Shown here: one piece after another, positions 1 to 8,305 of the stretch
Position numbering within the stretch: position 1 is the stretch's first letter
How the letters are laid out: the number at the start of each line of letters is the position of its first letter
Assembly: GCA_963838385.1 (NCBI GenBank)
Contig: CAWIRE010000001.1
Span: 248,001-312,000 of the forward strand
Reading direction: 5' to 3'
From: DAHUYF01 sp963838385
GTDB lineage: Bacteria > Pseudomonadota > Alphaproteobacteria > ATCC43930 > CGMCC-115725
DNA length: 64,000 nt
The notes under the pieces: generated by a model
The model's database searches: none
Told to the model about the DNA's origin: nothing
Seen by the model: only the letters and a program-made list of their open reading frames with translations
Program-made: the position numbers and the translations under genes

Positions 1-573
1 GCGGCGCTGGCCGTGCTGCAGCTCGTCTCGAACCCGGCGCTCGACGACATCACCAAGGGGCCTTACGGCATCAGCCTGAGCGGCGTCTTCGCTCCGGGGC
101 TGGCCTATGGCGTGGCGCTCGCCATCCTCGCCGGGACCCTTTTCCTGGTGATCTGGCTGCGCCACTCGCGCTTCGGCATGGCGCTGCAGGCGATCCGCGA
201 GGACGCCATCAGCGCCGCCATGGCCGGCATCAACGTCGTGCGCGCGCGCGTCGTCGCCTGGCTGCTGGCGGCGCTCATCGCCGGGCTCATCGGCGGCGTC
301 TATGCCTGGTACATCTCGGTCTTCTATCCCGAGACCGTGTTCAGCGGCGAGATCACGATCTTCGCCATCGTCTTCGCGCTGTTCGGCGGCACCGCGACCA
401 TCCTCGGCCCGATTCTCGGCGTCGTCATCCTCTATGGCATCTATAATGCCATCGGCATCTCGACGCCGCACTACTTCCAGCTCATCTATGGGCTGCTGAT
501 CATGGGGCTGGTGCTGTTCCTGCCGAACGGCCTCGCCTCGCTGCTGCGCCGCCGAGGCATCGATGTCCCCTGA
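1..573 (+). CDS. livM: Branched-chain amino acid ABC transporter permease, LivM type (5' end outside window)
   Basis: This is an inner-membrane permease of the Liv/HAAT importer family, which takes up branched-chain amino acids, other amides or aromatic acids. The frame is open from base 1, so the N-terminal part lies upstream and only the last 190 codons are here. Visible are hydrophobic segments and the EAA-type cytoplasmic loop (MALQAIREDAISAAMAGINV), which in this family contacts the ATPases. The C-terminus (LPNGLASLLRRRG) is typical of LivM. The stop overlaps the start of the LivG gene by 11 bases, so the two are translationally coupled. The substrate cannot be read from the sequence. 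Confidence 0.93.
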   Translation, partial: AALAVLQLVSNPALDDITKGPYGISLSGVFAPGLAYGVALAILAGTLFLVIWLRHSRFGMALQAIREDAISAAMAGINVVRARVVAWLLAALIAGLIGGVYAWYISVFYPETVFSGEITIFAIVFALFGGTATILGPILGVVILYGIYNAIGISTPHYFQLIYGLLIMGLVLFLPNGLASLLRRRGIDVP

Positions 574-1300
574 AGGCTCCGAGCCGCCCCTGCTCTCGGT
601 CGAGAGCCTGGTCAAGCGCTTCGGCGGGTTCCGCGCGCTGGACGGGCTGAGCTTCCACCTGAATGCGGGCGAGATCCTGGGGCTGGTCGGGCCCAACGGC
701 TCGGGCAAGACCACCTGCATCAACGTCATCTCCGGGCTTTACCCGCCCGATGGCGGCAGCGTGCGCTTCGCCGGCCGCGCCGTCGGCGGGCTGCCGTCGC
801 ATCGCCTCGTCCATCTCGGCATCAACCGCACCTTCCAGGTGCCGAAGCCCTTCCTCGGCCTGACGGTGCGCGAGAATGTGGCGGTCGCCGATGGCTACGG
901 CCGCAACCCGCGCGGCCCCGTCGACATCGGCGCGCTGCTCGCCACCCTCGACCTCGCGCCGCTCGCCGGGCGCCGCGCCGCGGAGCTCAACTCGGCGCAG
1001 CAGAAGATGCTCGACCTCGCCCGCGCGCTCGCCACCGGCCCGCGCCTGCTGCTGATCGACGAGCTCGCCGCCGGCCTCAACCCGGCCGAGCTCGAGCGGG
1101 TGGCGGCGCGGCTCAAGGAGGTCGCGCGCTCCGGCGTGGCGCTGCTGGTGGTCGAGCATCTCATGGGCTTCATCCAGGAGATCACCGATCGCGTCATCGT
1201 CATGAATGCCGGCAAGGAGATCTTCGAAGGGGTGATGGCGGACGCCGTCCACGACAAGCGCGTCGTCGAGGTGTTCCTCGGAGGCGAGGATGCGGGCTGA
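563..1300 (+). CDS. livG: Branched-chain amino acid ABC transporter ATP-binding protein, LivG type
   Basis: Cytoplasmic ATPase of the Liv importer, 245 aa, normal for LivG. Walker A is GPNGSGKTT (about residues 43-51). The signature helix reads LNSAQQKMLDLARAL, a degenerate form of LSGGQ. Walker B is LLLIDELAAGLNP and the switch histidine follows in VVEHLMGFI. The ATG lies within the end of livM and the stop overlaps livF by 11 bases, a tight livMGF arrangement. The non-canonical signature (NSAQQ) is the only oddity and occurs in some subfamilies of this ATPase. Confidence 0.93.
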   Translation: MSPEGSEPPLLSVESLVKRFGGFRALDGLSFHLNAGEILGLVGPNGSGKTTCINVISGLYPPDGGSVRFAGRAVGGLPSHRLVHLGINRTFQVPKPFLGLTVRENVAVADGYGRNPRGPVDIGALLATLDLAPLAGRRAAELNSAQQKMLDLARALATGPRLLLIDELAAGLNPAELERVAARLKEVARSGVALLVVEHLMGFIQEITDRVIVMNAGKEIFEGVMADAVHDKRVVEVFLGGEDAG

Positions 1301-2024
1301 GACGCTGCTCGCGGCGGAGGGGCTGGAGGCGGGATATGGCCGGGTCCAGGTGCTGTGGGGCGTCGACCTCGCCGTGCTGGAGCGCGAGACGGTGGTGCTG
1401 CTGGGGGCCAACGGCGCCGGCAAGACGACGCTGCTCAAGACCCTGCTCGGCCTGGTGCCGGCCTGGCGCGGCACGATTGCCTTCCAGAGCGAGGATGTCA
1501 CGCGCTGGCGCACCGACCGCCGGGTGCGCCGCGGCATGGTCTACATGTCGGAGATGGCGGTCTTTCCCGGCATGACCATCGAGGAGAATATCGGCATCGG
1601 CGGCCAGTTCCTCGCGCGCGGCGCGCTGCGGCGGCGCCGGGCCGAGCTCTATGCCATCTTCCCGGCGCTGGGCGAGCGCCGGCGCGCGCTCGCCGCCTCG
1701 CTCTCCGGCGGACAGCGCAAGATGCTCGGCATCGCCAAGGCGCTGGCGGCCGATCCGCACATGCTGATCATGGACGAGCCCTCTTCGGGCCTGTCGCCCC
1801 TCTTCGTCAAGGAGGTGATCCAGGTGCTGGCCCAGTTCCGCGCCCGCGGCCTGACCTTGCTGATCGCCGAGCAGAACATCAGAATTCCTGGAGCTCGCCG
1901 ACCGGGTCTACACGCTCGACGGCGGCCGTATCGGCTTTGCCGGCACGGTGGCGGCGATGCACGAGAACGACGCTCTCCGGCGGGCCTATTTCGGCCTGCG
2001 GTGAGCGGCGAGGCGGCGGGCTGA
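1290..2024 (+). CDS. livF: Branched-chain amino acid ABC transporter ATP-binding protein, LivF type, with a 3' frameshift
   Basis: Second ATPase of the Liv importer. Walker A is GANGAGKTT, the signature is LSGGQRKMLGIAKAL, Walker B is LIMDEPSSGLSP and the switch region is LLIAEQNI. After codon 198 the frame given here reads an arginine-rich tail with no family resemblance. Skipping one A at 1883-1884 restores a typical LivF ending (FLELADRVYTLDGGRIGFAG...AYFGLR) that stops at 2004, for a protein of about 237 aa. So there is a one-base insertion in the context AGAATTCC. ATP-binding motifs are unaffected, but the C-terminal 40 residues would be wrong if the shift is real. An assembly error is equally possible. 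Confidence 0.85.
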   Translation: MRAETLLAAEGLEAGYGRVQVLWGVDLAVLERETVVLLGANGAGKTTLLKTLLGLVPAWRGTIAFQSEDVTRWRTDRRVRRGMVYMSEMAVFPGMTIEENIGIGGQFLARGALRRRRAELYAIFPALGERRRALAASLSGGQRKMLGIAKALAADPHMLIMDEPSSGLSPLFVKEVIQVLAQFRARGLTLLIAEQNIRIPGARRPGLHARRRPYRLCRHGGGDARERRSPAGLFRPAVSGEAAG

Positions 2025-2085
2025 CGCGGCCGCGCGCGGCCTGTAAGCTCCCGCCGTCACGCCTCAGGTGCAGGAGAGCCGGTTC

Positions 2086-3375
2086 ATGACTGCCAGCGAT
2101 GCAGGCGCCGCGGTAATCGACCCTATCCCGAAAGCGACGGCGGTCAACACCTCCGGCGACGACCTCTTCACCTTTGTCCGCGAGTACCGGGGCGAGGCCC
2201 GCCCGATCGCCGGCGGCTCGATCGTCGATTGGCTGCTCGGCGCGCAGCGCGACCGGATGGCGGGCGTCGAGCTGTTCGATCAACTGTGCTGGCGCATGGT
2301 CGGCCAGGACATCCCGCTGTGGCGGGCCAATCTCAGCATCAGCACACTGCACCCGCAGATCATGGGCCTGGGCTTCCGCTGGCGGCGGGATCCCGGCGTG
2401 ACGCAGGAATTCCGCATCAAGCACGGCATGGAACGGCGCACCGATTATCTCGAAAGCCCGATGCGGGTGACGCTCGAGCAGGGCATCCCCGTGCGCTACC
2501 GTCTCGAGGAAGGCAGCGCCGCGCTCGAGCAGTATCCGCTGCTGCGGTCGTTCCAGGCGGCGGGCGCCACCGAGTATCTCGCCTTCCCGCTCCAGGCCTT
2601 CGTCGGCCGCCACCGCGTCGTCACCTGGGCCACCGCCCGGCCCGGCGGCTTCACCGACGCCCATGTCGCGGCGATCGAGGCGCTGCTGCCGGCGATCGCG
2701 GTCGTGGTCGAGACCAACGCGCTCAAGGTGATGAACTCCATCCTGCTCGACACCTATCTCGGCCGCACCATCGGCCGCCACATCCTCGACGGCGAGATCC
2801 ACCGCGGCCAGGGACGCTGGCTGCGCGCGGCGCTGATGGCGGTCGATCTGCGCGGTTTCACCAACCTCGCCGACCGCATGCCGGGCGAGGAGCTGATCCG
2901 CCTGCTCGACGATTATTTCGACGCGGTCGTCGGCGCGGTGCACGGCCAGGGCGGCGAGATCCTGAAATTCGTCGGCGACGGCGTTCTCGCCATCTTCGAG
3001 CCCGACGGGCGCTCCGAGCGGGACGCGGTGCGCGCCGCGCTCGCCGCCGGGCAGGACGCGCTGCAGCGGCTCGACATCGCCAACAACAACCGCGCCGCGG
3101 TCGGCCAGGAGCTGATCGCGATCGGCATCGGGCTTCATCTTGGCGAGGTCATCTACGGCAATGTCGGCGCCGCCGACCGGCTCGACTATACCGCCATCGG
3201 ACCGGCGGTGAATCTGGTCTGCCGTCTCGAAGGGCTGACCAAACGGCTGGGACGCCCGCTCCTGCTCTCCGAGAGCTTTGCCGAGGCCTATGGCGGCCCG
3301 CTGCTGTCGCTGGGCTTCCAGCCGGTGCGCGGCATCAGCGCGCCGCAGGAGATCTTCGCGCCGCCGGAGACGTGA
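2086..3375 (+). CDS. Class III adenylate/guanylate cyclase, cytosolic
   Basis: A predicted nucleotide cyclase making cAMP (or cGMP) from the triphosphate. The N-terminal 240 residues form a regulatory region without a family I can name. The C-terminal 180 residues are a class III catalytic domain: the first metal aspartate is in VDLRGFTNLAD, the second in FVGDGVLAIF, and the nucleotide-binding segment LDYTAIGPAVNLVCRLE follows. The ATG at 2086 is preferred because AGGAG lies nine bases upstream. A GTG at 2068 would contain that ribosome site. No membrane segment is seen. It ends 12 bases before a convergent enoyl-CoA hydratase gene and probably has its own promoter. Confidence 0.88.
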   Translation: MTASDAGAAVIDPIPKATAVNTSGDDLFTFVREYRGEARPIAGGSIVDWLLGAQRDRMAGVELFDQLCWRMVGQDIPLWRANLSISTLHPQIMGLGFRWRRDPGVTQEFRIKHGMERRTDYLESPMRVTLEQGIPVRYRLEEGSAALEQYPLLRSFQAAGATEYLAFPLQAFVGRHRVVTWATARPGGFTDAHVAAIEALLPAIAVVVETNALKVMNSILLDTYLGRTIGRHILDGEIHRGQGRWLRAALMAVDLRGFTNLADRMPGEELIRLLDDYFDAVVGAVHGQGGEILKFVGDGVLAIFEPDGRSERDAVRAALAAGQDALQRLDIANNNRAAVGQELIAIGIGLHLGEVIYGNVGAADRLDYTAIGPAVNLVCRLEGLTKRLGRPLLLSESFAEAYGGPLLSLGFQPVRGISAPQEIFAPPET

Positions 3376-3387
3376 CCCGGGTGCCGC

Positions 3388-4176
3388 TCAGCTGCCGGTG
3401 AAGTTCGGCTTGCGCTTCTCGAGATAGGCCTGCACCGCCTCCTTGTGGTCGCTCGAGGAGGAGACGACGGCGTAATGCGAGGAGATGAGATCGAGGCTGG
3501 TGCGCAGGTCGATGCGCGCGCCCTGGTAGACCGCGCGCTTGATGAAGCGCACCGAGAGCTGCGGCGCGCGCGCGATCCGCCCGGCGACCTCGCGCACATG
3601 CGGCAGGAGCTGGTCGTCCGGCAGCACCTTGTTGACCATGCCGATGCGCTCGGCCTCCGCGGCCGGGATCAGCTCGCCGGTCCAGAACAGCTCCAGCGCC
3701 TTGGCCGTGCCGACGAGCCGCGGCAGGAACCAGGTGCCGCCCGCGCCGGGCACCAGGCCCACGCGCACATAGGTCTCGCCCAGCCGCGCGCTCTCGGCGG
3801 CGTAGCGCAGATCGCATTGCAGGGCGAGGTCGAGCCCGGCGCCGGTCGCCGCGCCGTTGATCGCCGCGATCACCGGCTTGTCGATGCTCTCGAGCGCCAG
3901 CGGGATGCGATGGACGTGGCCGGCCAGCTCGTTCTTGCGCTGCAGCGGCGTGCGCTCCTGCCGCTCGCCCATGCCCTGGATGTCGCCGCCGCTGCAGAAT
4001 GCCTTGCCGGCGCCGGTGATGATGATGACGCTGACGCCGTCATCGCGCTGCGCCTCGGTGAGCGCCGCCGCCCAGGCATCCACCATGTCCCAGGTGAAGG
4101 CGTTCATCCGGTCGGGCCGGTTCAAGGTGATGGTGGCGATGCCGCCTTCGGTCTCGTAGCGCAGATGCTCGTGCAT
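3388..4176 (-). CDS. Enoyl-CoA hydratase/isomerase family protein
   Basis: Crotonase-fold enzyme of 262 aa that hydrates or isomerises an enoyl-CoA thioester in beta-oxidation-type degradation. The first oxyanion-hole loop is visible as GAGKAFCSGGDIQGM and the second as INGAATGAGLDLALQCDLR. The position usually holding the first catalytic Glu lies in the LGETYVRVGLVPGAGGTW stretch. GTGAGGG precedes the ATG. It is the last gene of a three-gene minus-strand operon, 6 bases after an acyl-CoA dehydrogenase gene, which fits a degradation pathway for a branched-chain or other organic acid. The substrate is not inferable. Confidence 0.92.
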   Translation of the reverse strand: MHEHLRYETEGGIATITLNRPDRMNAFTWDMVDAWAAALTEAQRDDGVSVIIITGAGKAFCSGGDIQGMGERQERTPLQRKNELAGHVHRIPLALESIDKPVIAAINGAATGAGLDLALQCDLRYAAESARLGETYVRVGLVPGAGGTWFLPRLVGTAKALELFWTGELIPAAEAERIGMVNKVLPDDQLLPHVREVAGRIARAPQLSVRFIKRAVYQGARIDLRTSLDLISSHYAVVSSSSDHKEAVQAYLEKRKPNFTGS

Positions 4177-4182
4177 GATCCC

Positions 4183-5220
4183 TCACCAGGACGTGAGCAG
4201 CGGCCACAGGCCGTCGGCGCCGCGGGCGGCAGCGAGCCGGCCCAGCTCCTGCTGCCACTCGCTCTCGACGCCGAACTCGTCGCGCCACGACCACAGCCGC
4301 CGCGTCAGATGGTGCAGCCGGTGCTCATGGGTGAAGCCGATCGCGCCGTGCACCTGGTGCGCGATCTCGGCCACCTTGCCGGCGGCCTCGCCGACCCGCG
4401 CCTTGGCCACGGCGATGGCGAAGGCGGGATCGCCCTTGCCCGCCGCCGCCTCGACCGCGGCCGCGGCAATGACGCCCGCGGCGGCGACGTTCTCGGCGAG
4501 CAGCGCCAGCTGCTGCTGCACCGCCTGGAACTTGCCGATCGGGCGGCCGAACTGCACCCGGTCGTTGGCGTATTGCACGGTGAGCGCCAGCACCGCCTCG
4601 AGCGCCCCCGCCATCATCACCGCGCGGCTGAGCGCGCCCAGGCGATAGACCAGCGCCGCGTCGACGCCGGATGCCGCCGGCTTCGCATCGACCTCGGCAT
4701 CGACCGAGAGATCGTCGCGCGGCTCGCCGGCAAGGCTCTTTCCGGGGCGCAGATCGGCGGCCTTGGGCGCGAGCAGCGCCACGCGCCCGTCGACGAGGGC
4801 GACGATGCCGGCGGATGCCTTGCCCCAGGGCAGCCGCGCGGCACGGCCGGCGAGCCGCCAGCCCTTGCCGGCGCGATGCAGCACCAGCGCGCCGGCGCGG
4901 TCCACCGGCGCGATGGTGAGCGGCGCGTCGGGCGCCTTGATGCCGGCGCCGGCGAGCAGCCAGCGGGCGAGCATGGTCTCGGCCAGCGGCAGCGGCGCGG
5001 CATGGCGCCCGGCCTCGCGCAGGATCGCCGCGGCATCGGGCAGGCCCTCGAGCCCGCCCGGCGTCTCGGCCGCGGCGAGCGCGTCGGGAAAGCCGGCATC
5101 GTTCACCGCCCGCCACAGCGCCGCGGGAAATTCCCCGGCCTCGGCGTCGTTCACCAGCTTCGGCGGCGTGAGCGCGGCGAAGAGCTTGCCCGCGACCTCC
5201 TGGACGAGGCTGTCGCTCAT
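4183..5220 (-). CDS. Acyl-CoA dehydrogenase family protein, shorter subunit
   Basis: Flavoenzyme of the acyl-CoA dehydrogenase fold, 345 aa. It has an N-terminal helical part and a clear C-terminal ACAD domain: the segment VQFGRPIGKFQAVQQQLALL is the family's FAD- and substrate-site helix, followed by AHQVHGAIGFTHEHRLHHLTRRL. The catalytic Glu found in many members is not obvious. Its start overlaps the stop of the upstream ACAD gene by ATGA, so the two are coupled. Paired ACADs, one shorter than the other, often form heteromeric enzymes, for example in steroid side-chain degradation. That these two form a heteromer is inference. Confidence 0.9.
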   Translation of the reverse strand: MSDSLVQEVAGKLFAALTPPKLVNDAEAGEFPAALWRAVNDAGFPDALAAAETPGGLEGLPDAAAILREAGRHAAPLPLAETMLARWLLAGAGIKAPDAPLTIAPVDRAGALVLHRAGKGWRLAGRAARLPWGKASAGIVALVDGRVALLAPKAADLRPGKSLAGEPRDDLSVDAEVDAKPAASGVDAALVYRLGALSRAVMMAGALEAVLALTVQYANDRVQFGRPIGKFQAVQQQLALLAENVAAAGVIAAAAVEAAAGKGDPAFAIAVAKARVGEAAGKVAEIAHQVHGAIGFTHEHRLHHLTRRLWSWRDEFGVESEWQQELGRLAAARGADGLWPLLTSW

Positions 5221-6371
5221 CTGAGGCCCAGCCCGCGCGCGACGATGCCGCGCAGGATCTCGCGGGTGCCGCCGCGGATGGTGAAGGAGGGCGCGTTGAG
5301 CACGGTGTAGGCGAGCGCCTCCTCCATCAGATCCGACTGGTTGGGCGAGCGGCCGCGCCGCGCCACGAGGCGGACGATCTCGGGGATCTCCTTTTCGAGG
5401 TTGGTGCCGAGATCCTTCACCACCGCCGCTTCGAGATTGACCATCTCGCCCTTCTGCAGCATGCCCGCGACCGACAGCGACATGCGCCGCAGCGTCGCGA
5501 GATGGGCGAGCAGGCGGCCGATCGCCTCCGCCTCGCGCGGATCGGGGTTGCCGCCGGCGCGGCGCAGGAACTCGACCACCAGGCGGAAGCTGCTGAGGAA
5601 GCGCTCGGGGCCGCTGCGCTCGTAGCCCAGTTCGCTCGTCACCTGCTTCCAGCCGTCGCCCGGCTGGCCGATCATGCGGTCGCCGGGGATGAACACGTTC
5701 TCGAACAGCACCTCGTTGAAATGCTCGGCGCCGGCCAGGTTCTTGATCGGCCGGATCGAGATGCCCGGCGATTTCAGGTCGACGATGAGCTGCGACAGGC
5801 CCTTGTGCCGGTCGCCGGTGTCGACCGGCTCGGTGCGGCACAAACAGATCATGAAATGCGCCTTGTGCGCATTGGACGTCCAGATCTTGCGGCCGTTGAG
5901 CTCCCAGCCGCCTTCGACCGGCACCGCCTTGGTGCGGATCGAGGCGAGATCGGAGCCGCTGTCGGGCTCGCTCATGCCGATGCAGAAGAAGCATTCGCCG
6001 CGGGTGATGCGCGGCAGGATGTCCTGGCGCTGGCTCTCGTTGCCGAAGCGCAGGATGAGCGGCCCGCTCTGGCGGTCGGCGACCCAATGCGCGCCCACCG
6101 GCGCCCCGGCGGCCAGCAGCTCCTCGGTGACGACGTAGCGCTCGAGGAAGCTGCGCTCCTGGCCGCCGTATGTCTTCGGCCAGGTCATGCCGATCCAGCC
6201 GCGCGCGCCCAGGCGCTTGCTGAACTCGGGCGATTGGCCGGAGGTGAAGTCGCTCTCGCCGCGCCAGCGCCCGGCCGCTCTTTCCTCGGCGATGAAGCCG
6301 CGCACCTCGCCGCGCAGCGCCTCGCATTCCGGCGGCAAGGTCAGCGGGTCGAAGCGGAAGATGTCGGTCAC
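5217..6371 (-). CDS. Acyl-CoA dehydrogenase family protein
   Basis: FAD-dependent acyl-CoA dehydrogenase, 384 aa, full length for the family. The middle domain shows ECFFCIGMSEPDSGSDLASIRT and GRKIWTSNAHKAHFMICLCRT, both hallmark ACAD segments. The C-terminal domain ends in APSFTIRGGTREILRGIVARGLG, matching the 'GGT.EI.R' motif. The start is GTG with AGGGAA about 8 bases upstream. It heads the minus-strand operon with a second ACAD and an enoyl-CoA hydratase, and is probably transcribed from the promoter at 6432-6460. Confidence 0.92.
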   Translation of the reverse strand: MTDIFRFDPLTLPPECEALRGEVRGFIAEERAAGRWRGESDFTSGQSPEFSKRLGARGWIGMTWPKTYGGQERSFLERYVVTEELLAAGAPVGAHWVADRQSGPLILRFGNESQRQDILPRITRGECFFCIGMSEPDSGSDLASIRTKAVPVEGGWELNGRKIWTSNAHKAHFMICLCRTEPVDTGDRHKGLSQLIVDLKSPGISIRPIKNLAGAEHFNEVLFENVFIPGDRMIGQPGDGWKQVTSELGYERSGPERFLSSFRLVVEFLRRAGGNPDPREAEAIGRLLAHLATLRRMSLSVAGMLQKGEMVNLEAAVVKDLGTNLEKEIPEIVRLVARRGRSPNQSDLMEEALAYTVLNAPSFTIRGGTREILRGIVARGLGLR

Positions 6372-6431
6372 GGCGGGCGTTCCCTGGCGATTGTTCGGGC
6401 GCCGCGCGCGGCGGCCCGTGGCTTTGACAGG

Positions 6432-6460
6432 ATGGTAATGAGCACCCCGGCCGGGGTCAA
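6432..6460 (-). promoter_or_regulatory. Predicted sigma-70-type promoter of the acyl-CoA dehydrogenase operon, with an overlapping palindrome
   Basis: On the minus strand TTGACC (5 of 6 to consensus) and TACCAT (4 of 6) are separated by exactly 17 bases, 61 bases upstream of the GTG at 6371. The spacer contains a perfect 14-bp palindrome, ACCCCGGCCGGGGT (6444-6457), that also touches the -35 box, a position suited to a repressor. The promoter call is by eye; the operator role is inference. Confidence 0.5.
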
Positions 6461-6467
6461 ACCGGCC

Positions 6468-7451
6468 TCACGCCGCGTCCGCCTCGTCGCGCGAGAAGCG
6501 CTGGCGATAGTGCCGCGGCGGCACGCCCAGGAGGCGCAGGAACGCGCGGCGCATGCGCTCCTCGTCGCCGAAGCCGCAGTCGCGCGCGATGCTCGCGATC
6601 GGCGCCGCGCCCTCCTCCAGCGCGCGCCGCGCCGCTTCGACGCGCAGCCGCTCCACCGCCTTGGCCGGCGTCATGCCCGTGCGTTCGCGATAAAGCCGCG
6701 CGAAATTGCGCGGGCTCATGCCGACGCGGGTGGCCAGCGCCTCGACGCGCAGATCGCCGGAGAGATGCTGCGGCAGCCAGTCGTGAAGCGCGGCGAAGCT
6801 GCCATCATCGGCGGTCTGGCTGCGCAGGAAGGCGCTGAACTGCGACTGCCCGCCCGGGCGCTTCAGGAAGACGACGAGATGGCGGGCGACCGCGAGCGCC
6901 ATGTCGCGGCCGATATCCTCCTCGACGAGCGCCAGCGCCAGATCGATGCCGGCGCTGACCCCGGCCGAGGTCCAGACCTTGCCGTCGCGCAGGAAGATCG
7001 GATCGGGATCGACCACCGCCTTGGGATAGCGGCCGCGCAGCTCCTCGGCCGCGTGCCAATGGGTGGTGACGCGCCTGCCGTCGAGGAGACCCGCCGCGCC
7101 CAGCAGGAAGGCGCCGGTGCAGACGGAGCACACGCGCCGCGCCCGCTGCGCCTGGCGCCCGATCCAGCGGGTGAGGCGCTGCTCGTCCTGCGCCCGGCGC
7201 GACCCCGGCCCGCCCGCGGCGATCAGCGTGTCCACCGGCCGTCGTCCGAGCGCCGCGAGCGGCTCGGTCAGCAGGGCCACGCCCGAGGAGGTGACGACGG
7301 CGCCGCCCTCGAGCGAGCCGAGTGCCAGCGCGTAGGGGTCCGGCAGGCAGCGCCGGAGCGCCATCTCCCGCGCGCTGGCGAACACCTGCAGCGGGCCGGC
7401 GAGGTCGAGAAGCTGCGCGTCCGCGAAGGCGATGAAGACGATCCGGCGCAT
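6468..7451 (-). CDS. GlxA-family transcriptional regulator (DJ-1/PfpI-like domain plus AraC-type HTH)
   Basis: DNA-binding regulator of 327 aa. Residues 1-190 form a DJ-1/PfpI (class I glutamine amidotransferase-like) sensor domain with the nucleophile-elbow motif VCSVCTGAFLLGAAG (Cys111). Residues about 215-320 carry two AraC helix-turn-helix units (ALATRVGMSPRNFARLYRE and IARDCGFGDEERMRRAF). Such proteins commonly control an adjacent enzyme gene. Here the divergent neighbour is an isonitrile hydratase-like protein built on the same fold, and the 94-bp intergenic region holds an inverted repeat. Its ligand is unknown. Confidence 0.9.
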   Translation of the reverse strand: MRRIVFIAFADAQLLDLAGPLQVFASAREMALRRCLPDPYALALGSLEGGAVVTSSGVALLTEPLAALGRRPVDTLIAAGGPGSRRAQDEQRLTRWIGRQAQRARRVCSVCTGAFLLGAAGLLDGRRVTTHWHAAEELRGRYPKAVVDPDPIFLRDGKVWTSAGVSAGIDLALALVEEDIGRDMALAVARHLVVFLKRPGGQSQFSAFLRSQTADDGSFAALHDWLPQHLSGDLRVEALATRVGMSPRNFARLYRERTGMTPAKAVERLRVEAARRALEEGAAPIASIARDCGFGDEERMRRAFLRLLGVPPRHYRQRFSRDEADAA

Positions 7452-7464
7452 GGGCGGCCCCTTC

Positions 7465-7499
7465 TGGCAGAAAACGAGGGAATAATGTCATTTCCGCCA
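7465..7499. promoter_or_regulatory. Candidate operator (inverted repeat) between the GlxA-like regulator and the hydratase gene
   Basis: TGGCAGAAA at 7465-7473 and TTTCCGCCA at 7491-7499 are inverted copies matching at 8 of 9 positions, 17 bases apart. They sit in the only DNA between two divergent genes. AraC-family proteins bind such spaced half-sites. Binding by this regulator is inference. Confidence 0.4.
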
Positions 7500-7545
7500 A
7501 AGCCTGTCGCGGGCAATCTGCCTGTCGTCGCTCGAGGAGAGGCTC

Positions 7546-8244
7546 ATGGAAGACGGCCCGTTCCGCATCGGCTTTCTCTTGTTCCCGCGCCTGACCCAGC
7601 TCGATCTCACCGGCCCCTACGAGATCCTGTCGCGTATGCCGCGGGCCGAGGCGCATCTCGTGGCAAGGACGCTCGATCCCGTGGCCGACGAGCGCGGCCT
7701 GCACCTGCAGCCGACGATGACGCTCGACGCCTGCCCGCCGCTCGACCTCGTCTGCGTGCCCGGCGGCGCGGGGGTGAACGAGGTGCTGGGCGATGCGGCG
7801 GTGCTGGGCTTCCTGCGCCGCATGGCCGAGGGCGCGCGCTACGTCACCTCGGTCTGCACCGGCTCGCTCGTGCTGGGGGCCGCCGGGCTGCTCGCCGGCC
7901 GGCGCGCCGCCTGCCACTGGATGTCGCGCGAGCTGCTGCGGGCGTTCGGCGCCGAGCCGGCGGCGCAGCGCGTCGTCGTCGACGGCAAGTTCATCACCGG
8001 CGGCGGCGTCACTGCCGGGATCGACTTCGCGCTTGCCGTGGTCGACGAGATCTGCGGCCGCGAGGCCGCGGAAGCGATCCAGCTTCTGGTCGAATACGAC
8101 CCGCGGCCGCCGTTCGACGCAGGCTCGCCCGAGCTTGCCCGGCCGGCGGTGCTGTCGCGGGTGCGGCGCCTTGCCGAGCCGATGCTGCGCGAGCGCGCGG
8201 CGGCGGTGCGGCGCGCCGCGGCGGCGCTCGCGGCCGCGGACTGA
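7546..8244 (+). CDS. inhA: DJ-1/PfpI family protein, isonitrile (isocyanide) hydratase-like
   Basis: Cytosolic 232-aa enzyme resembling isonitrile hydratase, which converts isonitriles to N-substituted formamides. The residues known for the Pseudomonas enzyme (Asp17, Cys101, Thr102) have counterparts with a constant offset of three: Asp20 in LTQLDLTGPYE, then Cys104 and Thr105 in TSVCTGSLVLGAAG. GAGGAGA lies just upstream of the ATG. It is divergent from the GlxA-type regulator, which probably controls it. The family also includes proteins of other or unknown function, so the substrate is not certain. Confidence 0.85.
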   Translation: MEDGPFRIGFLLFPRLTQLDLTGPYEILSRMPRAEAHLVARTLDPVADERGLHLQPTMTLDACPPLDLVCVPGGAGVNEVLGDAAVLGFLRRMAEGARYVTSVCTGSLVLGAAGLLAGRRAACHWMSRELLRAFGAEPAAQRVVVDGKFITGGGVTAGIDFALAVVDEICGREAAEAIQLLVEYDPRPPFDAGSPELARPAVLSRVRRLAEPMLRERAAAVRRAAAALAAAD

Positions 8245-8268
8245 GGCGATTGGCCCTTCCCTCCGGCG

Positions 8269-8296
8269 CTTGAAACGGCCTAGCCTATCCCCATTT
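8269..8296 (+). promoter_or_regulatory. Sigma-32 (RpoH) heat-shock promoter of the hsp20-lon unit
   Basis: CTTGAAA at 8269-8275 and CCCCATTT at 8289-8296 are separated by 13 bases, an essentially perfect match to the RpoH consensus (CTTGAAA, 13-15 bases, CCCCATnT). It lies 64 bases before the Hsp20 start, and lon follows, which is the expected client set. Confidence 0.85.
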
Positions 8297-8305
8297 GCAC
8301 GACAA

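Noticed and set aside
4183..6327. A 714-codon minus-strand frame covering both acyl-CoA dehydrogenases
   Set aside because: Only its 3' half reads as an ACAD. Upstream it is an out-of-frame arginine/alanine-rich shadow of the other ACAD gene.
5502..8273. A 923-codon plus-strand frame
   Set aside because: It is antisense to the ACAD and GlxA-like genes and out of frame with the hydratase gene; it has no family resemblance and a composition typical of high-GC shadow frames.
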